This document shows, piece by piece, positions 23,860-32,084 of a stretch of 64,000 nucleotides of DNA. The first letter of the stretch is position 1. Every line of letters starts with the position of its first letter. This DNA is from Muricauda sp. MAR_2010_75 (lineage in GTDB: Bacteria; Bacteroidota; Bacteroidia; Flavobacteriales; Flavobacteriaceae). The translations under genes and the position numbers were made by a program. Below the pieces are notes generated by a model. It was given only the letters and a program-made list of their open reading frames with translations. It was not told the DNA's origin and did no database searches. The stretch covers positions 1,511,501 through 1,575,500 of the forward strand of contig NZ_JQNJ01000001.1 in assembly GCF_000745185.1 (NCBI RefSeq), read 5' to 3'.

Positions 23860-25203
23860 ATGAGAAAGTTCGGGTATTTCATCTTACTGATTTGCTTTTG
23901 GTCATGTTCGAATGATGATGCTTCTTCGACCCCAGAAATGGAAGCCCCCTTTTTGGGTGAAGTGGAATGGATTAAAAGTTTTGGGGGTTCTGGTGAGGAA
24001 GCTGGGCAATCTATTATTCAAACTATGGATGGAGGTTATGCCATTTTGGGGTACACCAACAGCACAGATGGAGATATAACAGATAAGACCATGGGCGTCA
24101 GCGACTATTGGTTGCTAAAAATGGATGCCGAGGGTACTATGCAATGGAATAAAACCTATGGGGGCAGCAAGGAAGATTTGGGTCAGTCCGTGATTCAAAC
24201 TGCAGATGGGGGCTATGCCCTAGTGGGCTATGCGATGAGTGATGATGGTGATGGCAGCAATAATGAAGGCTTCCATGATAATTGGATTCTTCGATTGGAT
24301 GCAACAGGCAACATTTTATGGGAACAGAGCTTTGGATTTGCTGGACACGATCATTCCTATGATGTGATTCAGACCGCAGATGGCGGTTTCTTTTTTGCCG
24401 GGTTTTTGGATGTGACCCTATCCAATGGCGAGGGGAATTTTGGAAAAGGAATAAGCTCGCTCACCAGACACGGAGTGGGGGAATTTTGGGGCACCAAACT
24501 GGATGCCGATGGCAATTTACAGTGGCGACGCTATTTTGGCGGAACCAACAACGATCGTGCCCATGCTGTGGTTCAAGCAGATGATGGCGGATTTGTTATG
24601 GCCGGCTTTTCAGAAAGTGATGATTATGATGTGTCCAACACCAAGGGCAGTTACGATTTTTGGGTGGTCAAAGTGGATGCAGGGGGAAACTTAGTATGGG
24701 AAAAATCCTTTGGCGGGACGGGCATTGAAGTTTCGTATGACATCAAAAAGACACCAGACGGCGCCTATGCTGTGTTGGGGCATACCTTTAGCACCGATAC
24801 CGATGTTTCCAAAAATCATGGAGAGTCCGATGTATGGCTCATTAAAATTGACGATAATGGAAACCTGCTTTGGGAAAAAACATACGGGGGAACCGAATTC
24901 GATGATGCCAAAGGTCTTGACTTGACCTTGGACGGCGGTTTTGTAATCGCTGGAAACTCTAAAAGCACGGACGGTGATTCTACTGAAAATCAAGGTGAGA
25001 ACGACCTGTGGTTCATCAAAACGGATAATGAAGGAAATTTGACCTATCAAAAATCCTTCGGAGGTTCTGGATTGGACTTCGGTTTTGATGTTGTCCATTG
25101 TGAAGATGGCTCGGTTGTTATGGTCGGAGAAGCGGCCAGCAGCGACTTTTTGGACCTTGACCCCAAGGGAATGACCGACCTCGTGGTCATTAAACTGAAA
25201 TAG
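23860..25203 (+). CDS. Repeat lipoprotein with about eight SFGG/TDGGY units
   Basis: A 447-residue lipoprotein, with Cys16 in FWSCSNDDAS. The mature part consists of about eight repeats of roughly 50 residues. Each contains a core such as W.K.FGGSGEE.G.S.IQT.DGGY...GYT.S.DGD and a later LLKMDAEGNLQW-type strand, as in a beta-propeller. It resembles T9SS-associated propeller proteins but has the lipoprotein anchor and no sorting tail. It is co-transcribed with the LVIVD protein before it, three bases away. Function unknown; surface exposed is likely from the SNDD after the cysteine. Confidence 0.8.
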   Translation: MRKFGYFILLICFWSCSNDDASSTPEMEAPFLGEVEWIKSFGGSGEEAGQSIIQTMDGGYAILGYTNSTDGDITDKTMGVSDYWLLKMDAEGTMQWNKTYGGSKEDLGQSVIQTADGGYALVGYAMSDDGDGSNNEGFHDNWILRLDATGNILWEQSFGFAGHDHSYDVIQTADGGFFFAGFLDVTLSNGEGNFGKGISSLTRHGVGEFWGTKLDADGNLQWRRYFGGTNNDRAHAVVQADDGGFVMAGFSESDDYDVSNTKGSYDFWVVKVDAGGNLVWEKSFGGTGIEVSYDIKKTPDGAYAVLGHTFSTDTDVSKNHGESDVWLIKIDDNGNLLWEKTYGGTEFDDAKGLDLTLDGGFVIAGNSKSTDGDSTENQGENDLWFIKTDNEGNLTYQKSFGGSGLDFGFDVVHCEDGSVVMVGEAASSDFLDLDPKGMTDLVVIKLK

Positions 25204-25284
25204 CCATCCTGTTCCATAGAAAACCCCTATGAACATATTCGTTATTATAATGTTAGGAACCATGGTAAAACCCTACAGATACAG

Positions 25285-25292
25285 TATATTTG
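25285..25292 (+). promoter_or_regulatory. -7 box of the suf operon
   Basis: TATATTTG matches TAnnTTTG and lies 28 bases before the sufA-like ATG. No TTG is found at 19-20 bases upstream. The palindrome ACCATGGT at 25258-25265 lies where a regulator could act, but no IscR- or SufR-type gene is in the window. Confidence 0.45.
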
Positions 25293-25320
25293 TGGGCTAT
25301 TTAGAACAAATCCAGTTAAG

Positions 25321-25650
25321 ATGATCAAAGTTTCAGAGACAGCTAAGCAGAAAGTGGTGTCGCTAATGACCGAGGAAGGGTATGACGCAAGCACCGATTT
25401 TGTGCGTGTAGGCGTAAAAAGTGGAGGTTGCAGCGGTTTGTCCTATGAATTAAAATTTGATAAGACAGCTGCTGATACCGATAAGGTTTTTGAAGATAAT
25501 GCCGTGCGCATTATTGTAGATAAAAAGAGCTTTTTGTACCTCGTGGGCACCACATTGGAATATTCAGGAGGGTTGAACGGGAAAGGCTTTGTCTTTAACA
25601 ACCCCAATGCACAGCGCACCTGCGGTTGTGGGGAGAGTTTTTCACTATAA
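25321..25650 (+). CDS. sufA: A-type iron-sulfur carrier (SufA/IscA family)
   Basis: A 109-residue HesB/IscA protein that receives Fe-S clusters from the SufBCD scaffold and passes them to apoproteins. The three ligand cysteines are C37 (SGGCSGL), C101 and C103 (CGCGESF). It opens the suf operon and sufB begins 39 bases after its stop. Family and place support the SufA role, although IscA and ErpA cannot be separated by sequence alone. Confidence 0.92.
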   Translation: MIKVSETAKQKVVSLMTEEGYDASTDFVRVGVKSGGCSGLSYELKFDKTAADTDKVFEDNAVRIIVDKKSFLYLVGTTLEYSGGLNGKGFVFNNPNAQRTCGCGESFSL

Positions 25651-25689
25651 TTTTTGACTTTGAGCCTTTGAATGGCTAACTTATAAGAT

Positions 25690-27135
25690 ATGGCGTATAC
25701 TGAGGAAGAATTAAAAAAAGAACTGGAAACCAAGGAATATGAATATGGTTTCTACACAGATATAGAATCGGATACCCTGCCCAAGGGGTTGAACGAGGAC
25801 ATCGTTATTGCCATTTCCAAAAAGAAGGAAGAACCGGATTGGATGACGGCCTGGCGTTTGGAAGCTTTTAGGGCATGGGAGCAAATGAAGGAACCGGAGT
25901 GGGCCAATGTGAGATACAATAAGCCCGATTTTCAGGATATTTCCTATTATTCCGCCCCTAACAAAAAACCCAAGTACAATAGTTTGGACGAAGTAGATCC
26001 AGAATTGTTGGATACGTTCAAAAAACTGGGGATTTCATTGGATGAGCAAAAGAAATTGGCCGGGGTGGCTGTGGACATCGTTATGGACTCCGTTTCGGTG
26101 GCCACTACGTTCAAAAAGACCTTGGCTGAAAAGGGCATTATTTTCTGCTCCATTTCAGAAGCCATAAAAGAACACCCAGAGTTGGTGAAAAAATATATCG
26201 GTACGGTAGTGCCACAAAAAGACAACTTTTATGCGGCATTGAACTCTGCGGTCTTTTCTGATGGTTCATTTTGCTACATCCCAAAAGGAGTTAGATGTCC
26301 CATGGAACTATCCACCTATTTCCGAATAAATCAGGCCGGAACCGGTCAGTTTGAGCGGACCTTGGTCATTGCCGAAGAAGGTAGCTACGTGAGCTATTTG
26401 GAAGGCTGTACCGCCCCCACTCGTGATGAGAACCAATTGCACGCAGCCGTGGTAGAGCTCATTGCATTGGATAATGCTGAAATAAAATATTCAACCGTAC
26501 AGAACTGGTTCCCCGGAAACAAAGAAGGCAAAGGTGGTGTATACAATTTTGTGACCAAAAGGGGGCTTTGCGAAAATAACGCCAAGATTTCTTGGACACA
26601 GGTGGAAACAGGTTCCGCGGTAACCTGGAAGTACCCATCCTGTATTTTGAAAGGGAACAACTCCATTGGGGAGTTTTACTCCATTGCCGTGACGAATAAC
26701 TTTCAGCAAGCTGACACCGGCACAAAAATGATCCACTTGGGAAAAAACACCCGAAGCACCATTATCTCAAAAGGTATTTCAGCAGGAAAATCCCAAAACA
26801 GTTACAGAGGATTGGTACAGGTGAACAGTAGGGCAGAAAATGCACGGAACTTTTCACAGTGCGATTCCTTGTTGATGGGAAATGAATGTGGGGCACATAC
26901 TTTTCCATACATAGAAGTAAAAAATAAGACTGCACAAATAGAACACGAGGCCACCACCAGTAAAATTGGTGAGGACCAAATCTTCTATTGCAATCAAAGG
27001 GGTATCGATACGGAAAAAGCCATTGCATTGATTGTAAACGGTTTTAGCAAGGAGGTATTGAACAAACTTCCTATGGAGTTTGCAGTGGAGGCCCAAAAAT
27101 TATTGGAAATCAGCCTTGAAGGTTCAGTAGGATAG
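25690..27135 (+). CDS. sufB: SufB, Fe-S scaffold subunit
   Basis: A 481-residue subunit of the SufBC2D scaffold on which clusters are built. Typical sequences are [66 protein letters not shown] and [21 protein letters not shown] near the end. The length is normal. A REP-like hairpin fills the spacer between it and sufC. Confidence 0.95.
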   Translation: MAYTEEELKKELETKEYEYGFYTDIESDTLPKGLNEDIVIAISKKKEEPDWMTAWRLEAFRAWEQMKEPEWANVRYNKPDFQDISYYSAPNKKPKYNSLDEVDPELLDTFKKLGISLDEQKKLAGVAVDIVMDSVSVATTFKKTLAEKGIIFCSISEAIKEHPELVKKYIGTVVPQKDNFYAALNSAVFSDGSFCYIPKGVRCPMELSTYFRINQAGTGQFERTLVIAEEGSYVSYLEGCTAPTRDENQLHAAVVELIALDNAEIKYSTVQNWFPGNKEGKGGVYNFVTKRGLCENNAKISWTQVETGSAVTWKYPSCILKGNNSIGEFYSIAVTNNFQQADTGTKMIHLGKNTRSTIISKGISAGKSQNSYRGLVQVNSRAENARNFSQCDSLLMGNECGAHTFPYIEVKNKTAQIEHEATTSKIGEDQIFYCNQRGIDTEKAIALIVNGFSKEVLNKLPMEFAVEAQKLLEISLEGSVG

Positions 27136-27186
27136 CTTCGACTTCGCTCAGCTATCGGTTAAAGGTTGATTGAGCGTAGCCGAAAT
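27135..27186. repeat. REP-like inverted pair between sufB and sufC (copies B and C)
   Basis: GCTTCGACTTCGCTCAG (27135-27151) and TTGAGCGTAGCCGAAAT (27170-27186) are opposite-facing copies of the TGAGCGnAGyCGAA family. They can pair over about 15 bases with three mismatches around an 18-base loop. The hairpin begins at the sufB stop codon and could stabilise the sufB mRNA end. Confidence 0.55.
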
Positions 27187-27221
27187 CATATAATTCAAAT
27201 TAAGAATACAACTTTTTGATA

Positions 27222-27974
27222 ATGCTAAAGATTAACAATTTACACGCTAGCGTAGACGATAAAAAAATCCTGAAGGGAATCAATCTTGAGGTCAATGCAG
27301 GAGAGGTACACGCCATTATGGGGCCCAATGGCTCCGGGAAAAGTACCTTGGCCGAGGTCATTGCTGGCAAGGAAGAATTCGAGATAAAGAAAGGAAGTAT
27401 TTCTTTGGAAGGTGAGGATTTGGAAGAAATGGCTCCTGAGGAAAGAGCCCACAAAGGAATCTTCCTATCCTTCCAATACCCTGTGGAAATTCCTGGGGTG
27501 TCGGTGACCAACTTTATCAAAACGGCCATCAACGAATCACGAAAAGCAAGGGGTATGGAAGATATGCCTGCCAATGAAATGCTGAAATTGATTCGGGAGA
27601 AATCACAATTGTTGGACATTGACCGCAAATTCTTGTCCCGTTCCCTGAACGAAGGGTTTTCGGGTGGTGAGAAAAAACGAAACGAAATCTTCCAGATGGC
27701 CATGATGGAACCCAAATTGGCCATTTTGGATGAAACCGATTCTGGATTGGACATTGATGCCCTACGTATTGTGGCCAATGGTGTGAACAAATTGCGCAGC
27801 AAGGACAACGCCATCATCCTAATTACCCACTATCAGCGTTTGTTGGAATACATCGTTCCAGATTATGTGCACGTATTGCATGATGGTAAAATCGTAAAAT
27901 CCGGCACCAAGGATTTGGCTTTGGAATTGGAGGAAAAAGGATACGATTGGTTAAAGCAAGAAGCTGCGGTATAA
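27222..27974 (+). CDS. sufC: SufC, ABC-type ATPase of the Fe-S scaffold
   Basis: A 250-residue soluble ABC ATPase driving shape change in SufBC2D. Walker A GPNGSGKST is at residues 34-42, the Q-loop is FLSFQYP, the signature FSGGEKKR lies near residue 146, and Walker B LAILDETDSGLD follows. ATG 27222 is used; a TTG two codons upstream is also in frame. Neighbouring sufB and sufD complete the complex. Confidence 0.95.
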   Translation: MLKINNLHASVDDKKILKGINLEVNAGEVHAIMGPNGSGKSTLAEVIAGKEEFEIKKGSISLEGEDLEEMAPEERAHKGIFLSFQYPVEIPGVSVTNFIKTAINESRKARGMEDMPANEMLKLIREKSQLLDIDRKFLSRSLNEGFSGGEKKRNEIFQMAMMEPKLAILDETDSGLDIDALRIVANGVNKLRSKDNAIILITHYQRLLEYIVPDYVHVLHDGKIVKSGTKDLALELEEKGYDWLKQEAAV

Positions 27975-28023
27975 AAGATATATGATTTCAGATGTCAGAC
28001 ATCAGATTTCACACTGTTGGAAA

Positions 28024-28048
28024 CTGACAACTGACAACTGACAACTGA
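28024..28048 (+). repeat. Tandem 7-bp repeat before sufD
   Basis: CTGACAA is repeated three times, followed by a partial CTGA (28024-28048), just before the sufD ATG at 28056. Upstream, GATGTC-A-GACATC (27991-28003) is a palindrome. Such microsatellites could slip and alter spacing to the start codon. Confidence 0.6.
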
Positions 28049-28055
28049 ATAAAGC

Positions 28056-29372
28056 ATGGATTTAAAAGATAAATTACTCTCATCTTTTTTGGCTTTTGAG
28101 AACACCTTGGATTTGGAACACCCAGTCCACGAGGTTCGTTCGGAGGCCATAAAGAACTTTGAGGAAAAAGGGTTTCCCTCTAAAAAGGAGGAAGCTTGGA
28201 AATATACCTCGTTGAACAGTTTGCAAAAGGTGGACTTCAGTATTTTCCCGAAACAGGAGAATACCCTGGAATACAAGGACATCAAGAAGTACTTTTTGCA
28301 CGAGATAGACACCTACAAAATTGTTTTTGTAGATGGCGTTTATAGTTCATACCTATCGGAAACCACCCATGATGGGGTTGATGTTTGCCTGATGAGTTCC
28401 GCTTTCAGCAAACCCATGTTCCGTCAGGTGCTCGATGTGTATTTTAATAAAGCGGCATCAAAAGAGGAGTCCTTGACTACATTGAATACCGCTTTTTGCA
28501 AGGAAGGGGCCTATATCTATATTCCAAAGAATAAAATGCCCAAAAAGCCCATCCAAATTCTGCATTTGGCCACGGGCAATGAGTCAGCTTTGATGCTCCA
28601 ACCCAGAAACTTGATCGTTGCGGAGCAAAATGCCGAAGTGCAAATTATTGAACGCCACCAAAGTTTAACGGACAATGAGGTGTTCACCAATTCCGTGACC
28701 GAGATTTTTGCGGCCAAAGATGCCATTGTGGACTACTACAAGGTGCAAAATGATAATAACAACGCTTCCTTGGTGGACAACACCTATATTTCACAAAAAG
28801 ATAGCAGTGTGGTTCGGGTGCATACCTTTTCCTTTGGTGGAAAATTGACCCGAAACAATTTGAACTTCTATCAAGACGGGGAACGTATTGATTCTACTTT
28901 GAAAGGCGTGACCATTTTGGGCGAAAAACAGCATGTGGACCATCACACCTTGGTGCACCATGCCCAGCCCAATTGTGAAAGCCATCAAGATTATAAAGGA
29001 ATTTTCGGGGAGCGATCTACAGGCGTCTTCAACGGAAAGATCGTTGTGGACAAGATTGCCCAGAAAACAGATGCCTTCCAACAAAACAACAATATTTTGA
29101 TCAGTGATAAGGCCACTATTAACTCAAAACCCCAATTGGAGATTTTTGCGGATGATGTAAAATGCTCCCACGGATGTACCATTGGCCAGTTGGATGAAGA
29201 AGCTTTGTTCTACCTAAGATCAAGGGGAATTCCCAAAAAAGAGGCTACCGCTTTGTTGATGTATGCCTTTGCCAACAATGTGTTGGAAAGCGTTCGAATT
29301 CCAGAATTAAAGGTTCGAATCAACAAGATTATCGCCAACAAGCTTGGCGTTCGTGTTGGGTTTGAGCTGTAA
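28056..29372 (+). CDS. sufD: SufD, Fe-S scaffold subunit
   Basis: A 438-residue paralogue of SufB that completes the SufBC2D scaffold and helps iron entry. Conserved blocks are FPSKKEEAWKYTSLN at the N-terminus, VHTFSFGGKLTRNNLNF, DHHTLVHHAQPNCESHQDYKGI, and near the C-terminus DDVKCSHGCTIGQLDEEALFYLRSRGI. The length is normal. sufS starts within 27 bases of its stop. Confidence 0.94.
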   Translation: MDLKDKLLSSFLAFENTLDLEHPVHEVRSEAIKNFEEKGFPSKKEEAWKYTSLNSLQKVDFSIFPKQENTLEYKDIKKYFLHEIDTYKIVFVDGVYSSYLSETTHDGVDVCLMSSAFSKPMFRQVLDVYFNKAASKEESLTTLNTAFCKEGAYIYIPKNKMPKKPIQILHLATGNESALMLQPRNLIVAEQNAEVQIIERHQSLTDNEVFTNSVTEIFAAKDAIVDYYKVQNDNNNASLVDNTYISQKDSSVVRVHTFSFGGKLTRNNLNFYQDGERIDSTLKGVTILGEKQHVDHHTLVHHAQPNCESHQDYKGIFGERSTGVFNGKIVVDKIAQKTDAFQQNNNILISDKATINSKPQLEIFADDVKCSHGCTIGQLDEEALFYLRSRGIPKKEATALLMYAFANNVLESVRIPELKVRINKIIANKLGVRVGFEL

Positions 29373-29398
29373 GCATTGCAATGCATAACGGGATTTTC

Positions 29399-30625
29399 AT
29401 GATACAAACTTCACTAGATATTGCTACCATTAGAAAGGACTTCCCAATCCTCAACCGAAAGGTTAATGGGCAGCCTTTGGTGTATCTGGACAATGCAGCA
29501 ACTTCGCAAACACCGCAGCAGGTCATAGATATGATTGTGGCGTATTATCAAAGCTACAATGCCAATATCCACAGAGGGGTACACAGCCTTTCGCAAGAAG
29601 CCACGGATGCTTATGAAGTGGCCCGAAAGAAAATCCAGGCACATTTCAATATTGCGAAATCACAAGAGGTCATTTTTACCTCAGGCACCACGCATGGTAT
29701 TAATTTGGTGGCCACGGGATTCACTTCATTTTTAAAGAAAGGGGATGAGGTAGTGGTATCAGCCATGGAACATCATTCCAATATTGTGCCGTGGCAAATG
29801 TTGTGCGAGCGCACTGGGGCGAGCCTTAAGGTAATTCCGATGAATATGGAGGGTGAACTGATCATGGAAGAATACCACAAGCTGTTATCCGAAAAGACCA
29901 AGTTCGTGTTCTGCAACCATGTTTCCAACGCCTTGGGCACCATCAACCCTATTGAGGAAATTATAGAGGCTGCCCACAACGTAGGTGCCGCAGTTTTAAT
30001 CGACGGTGCTCAGGCCGCTGCCCATATTAAACCAGACTTGCAAGCGTTGAATGTGGATTTTTATGTGGTTTCGGCCCATAAAATGTGTGGTCCAACCGGT
30101 GTAGGTATGCTGTACGGTAAAGAAGAATGGTTGAAGAAATTACCGCCCTACCAAGGTGGAGGCGAAATGATCGCTGAGGTCACTTTTGAAAAGACCACCT
30201 ACGCCGATTTACCGCATAAGTTTGAAGCGGGTACGCCAAACATCTGTGGCGGGATTGCTTTTGGTGCCGCGTTGGATTATTTGAACAGCATCGGTTTTGA
30301 GGCCATTACCCAATATGAGGATGAACTCGTACACTATGCCACCGAGCAATTGCTGAGCATTGATGGGTTGCGCATTTATGGCAATGCCAAGCACAAAACT
30401 TCCGTCATATCCTTCAATATAGAAGGCATTCATCCGTACGATATTGGCACTATTTTAGACAAATTGGGTATTGCGGTTCGAACCGGGCACCATTGCGCCC
30501 AACCCATTATGGATTTTTATAAGATTCCGGGTACAGTGAGGGCCAGTTTCAGTTTTTACAATACTAAGGAAGAAGTGGACAAACTGGTAGCAGGCGTAAA
30601 ACGAGCCAAAAGCATGTTGGAATAG
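29399..30625 (+). CDS. sufS: SufS, cysteine desulfurase
   Basis: A 408-residue PLP enzyme, type II NifS-like, that takes sulfur from cysteine and hands it to SufE. The PLP lysine is K228 in SAHKMCGPTG and the persulfide cysteine is C366 in RTGHHCAQP, close to K226 and C364 of the E. coli enzyme. ATG 29399 (MIQTSLDIATIRKDFP) is preferred to ATG 29381, six codons earlier; either is possible. Confidence 0.94.
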   Translation: MIQTSLDIATIRKDFPILNRKVNGQPLVYLDNAATSQTPQQVIDMIVAYYQSYNANIHRGVHSLSQEATDAYEVARKKIQAHFNIAKSQEVIFTSGTTHGINLVATGFTSFLKKGDEVVVSAMEHHSNIVPWQMLCERTGASLKVIPMNMEGELIMEEYHKLLSEKTKFVFCNHVSNALGTINPIEEIIEAAHNVGAAVLIDGAQAAAHIKPDLQALNVDFYVVSAHKMCGPTGVGMLYGKEEWLKKLPPYQGGGEMIAEVTFEKTTYADLPHKFEAGTPNICGGIAFGAALDYLNSIGFEAITQYEDELVHYATEQLLSIDGLRIYGNAKHKTSVISFNIEGIHPYDIGTILDKLGIAVRTGHHCAQPIMDFYKIPGTVRASFSFYNTKEEVDKLVAGVKRAKSMLE

Positions 30626-30652
30626 CCGATTCGTTATCTTTGTCTTAAAGAC

Positions 30653-30683
30653 TTGATACGCATCTTTCCGAATTGTACTTTTG
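30653..30683 (+). promoter_or_regulatory. Internal promoter before sufE
   Basis: TTG (30653-30655), 20 bases, then TACTTTTG (30676-30683) matches the Bacteroidota promoter form closely. The sufE ATG is 15 bases further on. A second -7-like box TATCTTTG is at 30635-30642. sufE and the genes after it may therefore also be transcribed independently of sufABCDS. Confidence 0.5.
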
Positions 30684-30697
30684 AATAAACTTGACGC

Positions 30698-31120
30698 ATG
30701 ACCATACAAGAAATACAGGAAGAGATTATTGACGAGTTCTCCATGTTTGATGACTGGATGCAGCGTTACGAATACATGATTGAACTGGGAAAATCCCTTC
30801 CCTTGATCGAGGAACAATATAAAGTTGATGACAATCTCATAAAAGGTTGCCAGAGCAAGGTTTGGGTGCATGCCGAATTGGATGGCGACAAGTTGGTGTT
30901 CACTGCGGATAGTGACGCCATCATCACCAAAGGAATCATTGCCATTTTAATACGGGCATTCAGCAATCAGAGACCGCAGGACATTATTGATGCTGATACA
31001 AGTTTTATTGATGAAATTGGATTAAAGGAGCATTTATCACCAACCCGTGCAAACGGATTGGTGAGTATGGTAAAGCAATTGAAACTGTACGCGGTGGCTT
31101 ACCAAACACAATTAAATTAA
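30698..31120 (+). CDS. sufE: SufE, sulfur-acceptor protein
   Basis: A 140-residue SufE that takes the persulfide from SufS and carries it to SufBCD. The acceptor cysteine is C51 in IKGCQSKVW, the same number as in E. coli. The N-terminal helix IQEIQEEIIDEFSMFDDWMQRYEYMIELG is typical. The PaaD-like gene begins five bases after its stop. Confidence 0.94.
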   Translation: MTIQEIQEEIIDEFSMFDDWMQRYEYMIELGKSLPLIEEQYKVDDNLIKGCQSKVWVHAELDGDKLVFTADSDAIITKGIIAILIRAFSNQRPQDIIDADTSFIDEIGLKEHLSPTRANGLVSMVKQLKLYAVAYQTQLN

Positions 31121-31125
31121 AAAAG

Positions 31126-31455
31126 ATGAGCGAAGAAACCACCATAGATACCCAAGAATTGGGAGAGAAAATTGTAAAGGTCCTCAAGACCATTTATGAC
31201 CCAGAGATTCCTGTGGACATATATGAATTAGGCTTGATTTACGATGTGTTCGTGAATGAGGATTATGATGTCAAGATTTTAATGACCTTAACATCGCCCA
31301 ATTGTCCAGTAGCGGAAAGTTTACCGGCTGAAGTAGAAGAAAAGGTAAAATCGTTGGACGAATTAAAGGACGTTGAAGTAGAAATCACTTTTGATCCTCC
31401 ATGGACCCAAGAACTGATGAGCGAGGAAGCGAAATTGGAGCTGGGATTGCTTTAA
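31126..31455 (+). CDS. SUF-associated PaaD/DUF59 protein (SufT-like)
   Basis: A 109-residue MIP18/DUF59 domain protein. It has DPEIPVDIYELGLIYDV at about residues 22-38 and the conserved cysteine C60 in SPNCPVAE, followed by DPPWTQELMSEEAK. Proteins of this family help Fe-S cluster maturation or delivery and stand beside sufE in many Bacteroidota. Assigned as SUF assembly factor from domain and place. Confidence 0.9.
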   Translation: MSEETTIDTQELGEKIVKVLKTIYDPEIPVDIYELGLIYDVFVNEDYDVKILMTLTSPNCPVAESLPAEVEEKVKSLDELKDVEVEITFDPPWTQELMSEEAKLELGLL

Positions 31456-31472
31456 ATTAGATGTTAGAATTC

Positions 31473-31522
31473 AGTATTGAGTACACAAAATTTCTCAATA
31501 CTCAAATCTCAATACTCAAATC
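31473..31522 (+). repeat. Hairpin and tandem 14-bp repeat before the DUF2480 gene
   Basis: TCAATACTCAAATC occurs twice in tandem (31495-31508 and 31509-31522), ending two bases before ATG 31525. GTATTGAG (31473-31480) can pair with CTCAATAC (31494-31501). Pairing with the second copy would instead place the start codon at the hairpin foot. Confidence 0.55.
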
Positions 31523-31524
31523 TG

Positions 31525-32028
31525 ATGAGTGAAATCACAAACAGAGTAGCCCAAAGCAAACTGGTCACTTTTGACTTGGAAGAATTATATCCCAAAGGAG
31601 AGCGAAAGGTACTTGATATAAAAGATTGGTTGCTGGAAGGTATCATTTTACGAGAAAAGGAGTTCAGAAACCATGTGGATGATCACAACTGGTCTGATTA
31701 CCAAGATAGTTATGTGGCATTGCAGTGCTCAACTGATGCCATTGTTCCCGGTTGGGCCTTTATGTTGGTCGCCTCCAAATTGACCCCTTATGCCAACAAA
31801 GTGGTGGTAGGAAGTTTGGAAGATTTGGAAACAGTACTTTACCAAACCATTCTGGAAAACTTGGACGTATCTCCATATGCAGACAAGCCCGTGATCATAA
31901 AAGGATGCTCCAAAAAACCTGTTCCTGAGAACGCCTATCTTATGGCCATAGAAAAAATACAGCCCGTGGCCAAAAGTATCATGTACGGTGAGGCGTGTTC
32001 TTCGGTTCCGCTTTTTAAGAAAAAATAA
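31525..32028 (+). CDS. DUF2480 family protein
   Basis: A 167-residue protein. It starts MSEITNRVAQSKLVTFDLEELYPKG and has WSDYQDSYVALQCSTDAIVPGWAFMLVASKL, then GCSKKPVPENAYLMAIEKIQPVAKSIMYGEACSSVPLFKKK. Cysteines lie near residues 76, 140 and 160. This family follows the suf genes in many Bacteroidota, so an Fe-S-related role is likely but not shown. The ATG is chosen over an upstream in-frame TTG because it follows the repeat-bearing spacer and gives the family start. A perfect terminator follows directly. Confidence 0.82.
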   Translation: MSEITNRVAQSKLVTFDLEELYPKGERKVLDIKDWLLEGIILREKEFRNHVDDHNWSDYQDSYVALQCSTDAIVPGWAFMLVASKLTPYANKVVVGSLEDLETVLYQTILENLDVSPYADKPVIIKGCSKKPVPENAYLMAIEKIQPVAKSIMYGEACSSVPLFKKK

Positions 32029-32057
32029 AAACCCGTATGCATGCATACGGGTTTTTT
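32028..32057. terminator. Terminator of the suf operon
   Basis: CCCGTATGCA and TGCATACGGG (32032-32051) form a perfect palindrome, flanked by AAAA before and TTTTTT after. It works in both directions: it ends the suf operon on the plus strand and the lipoprotein gene on the minus strand. Confidence 0.85.
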
Positions 32058-32084
32058 ACTAAAAATGATATTTTAGATTCAATT

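Noticed and set aside
23860..25203. Type IX secretion cargo among the repeat lipoproteins
   Set aside because: There is a lipobox cysteine at the N-terminus and no C-terminal sorting domain, unlike the subtilase at 42228.
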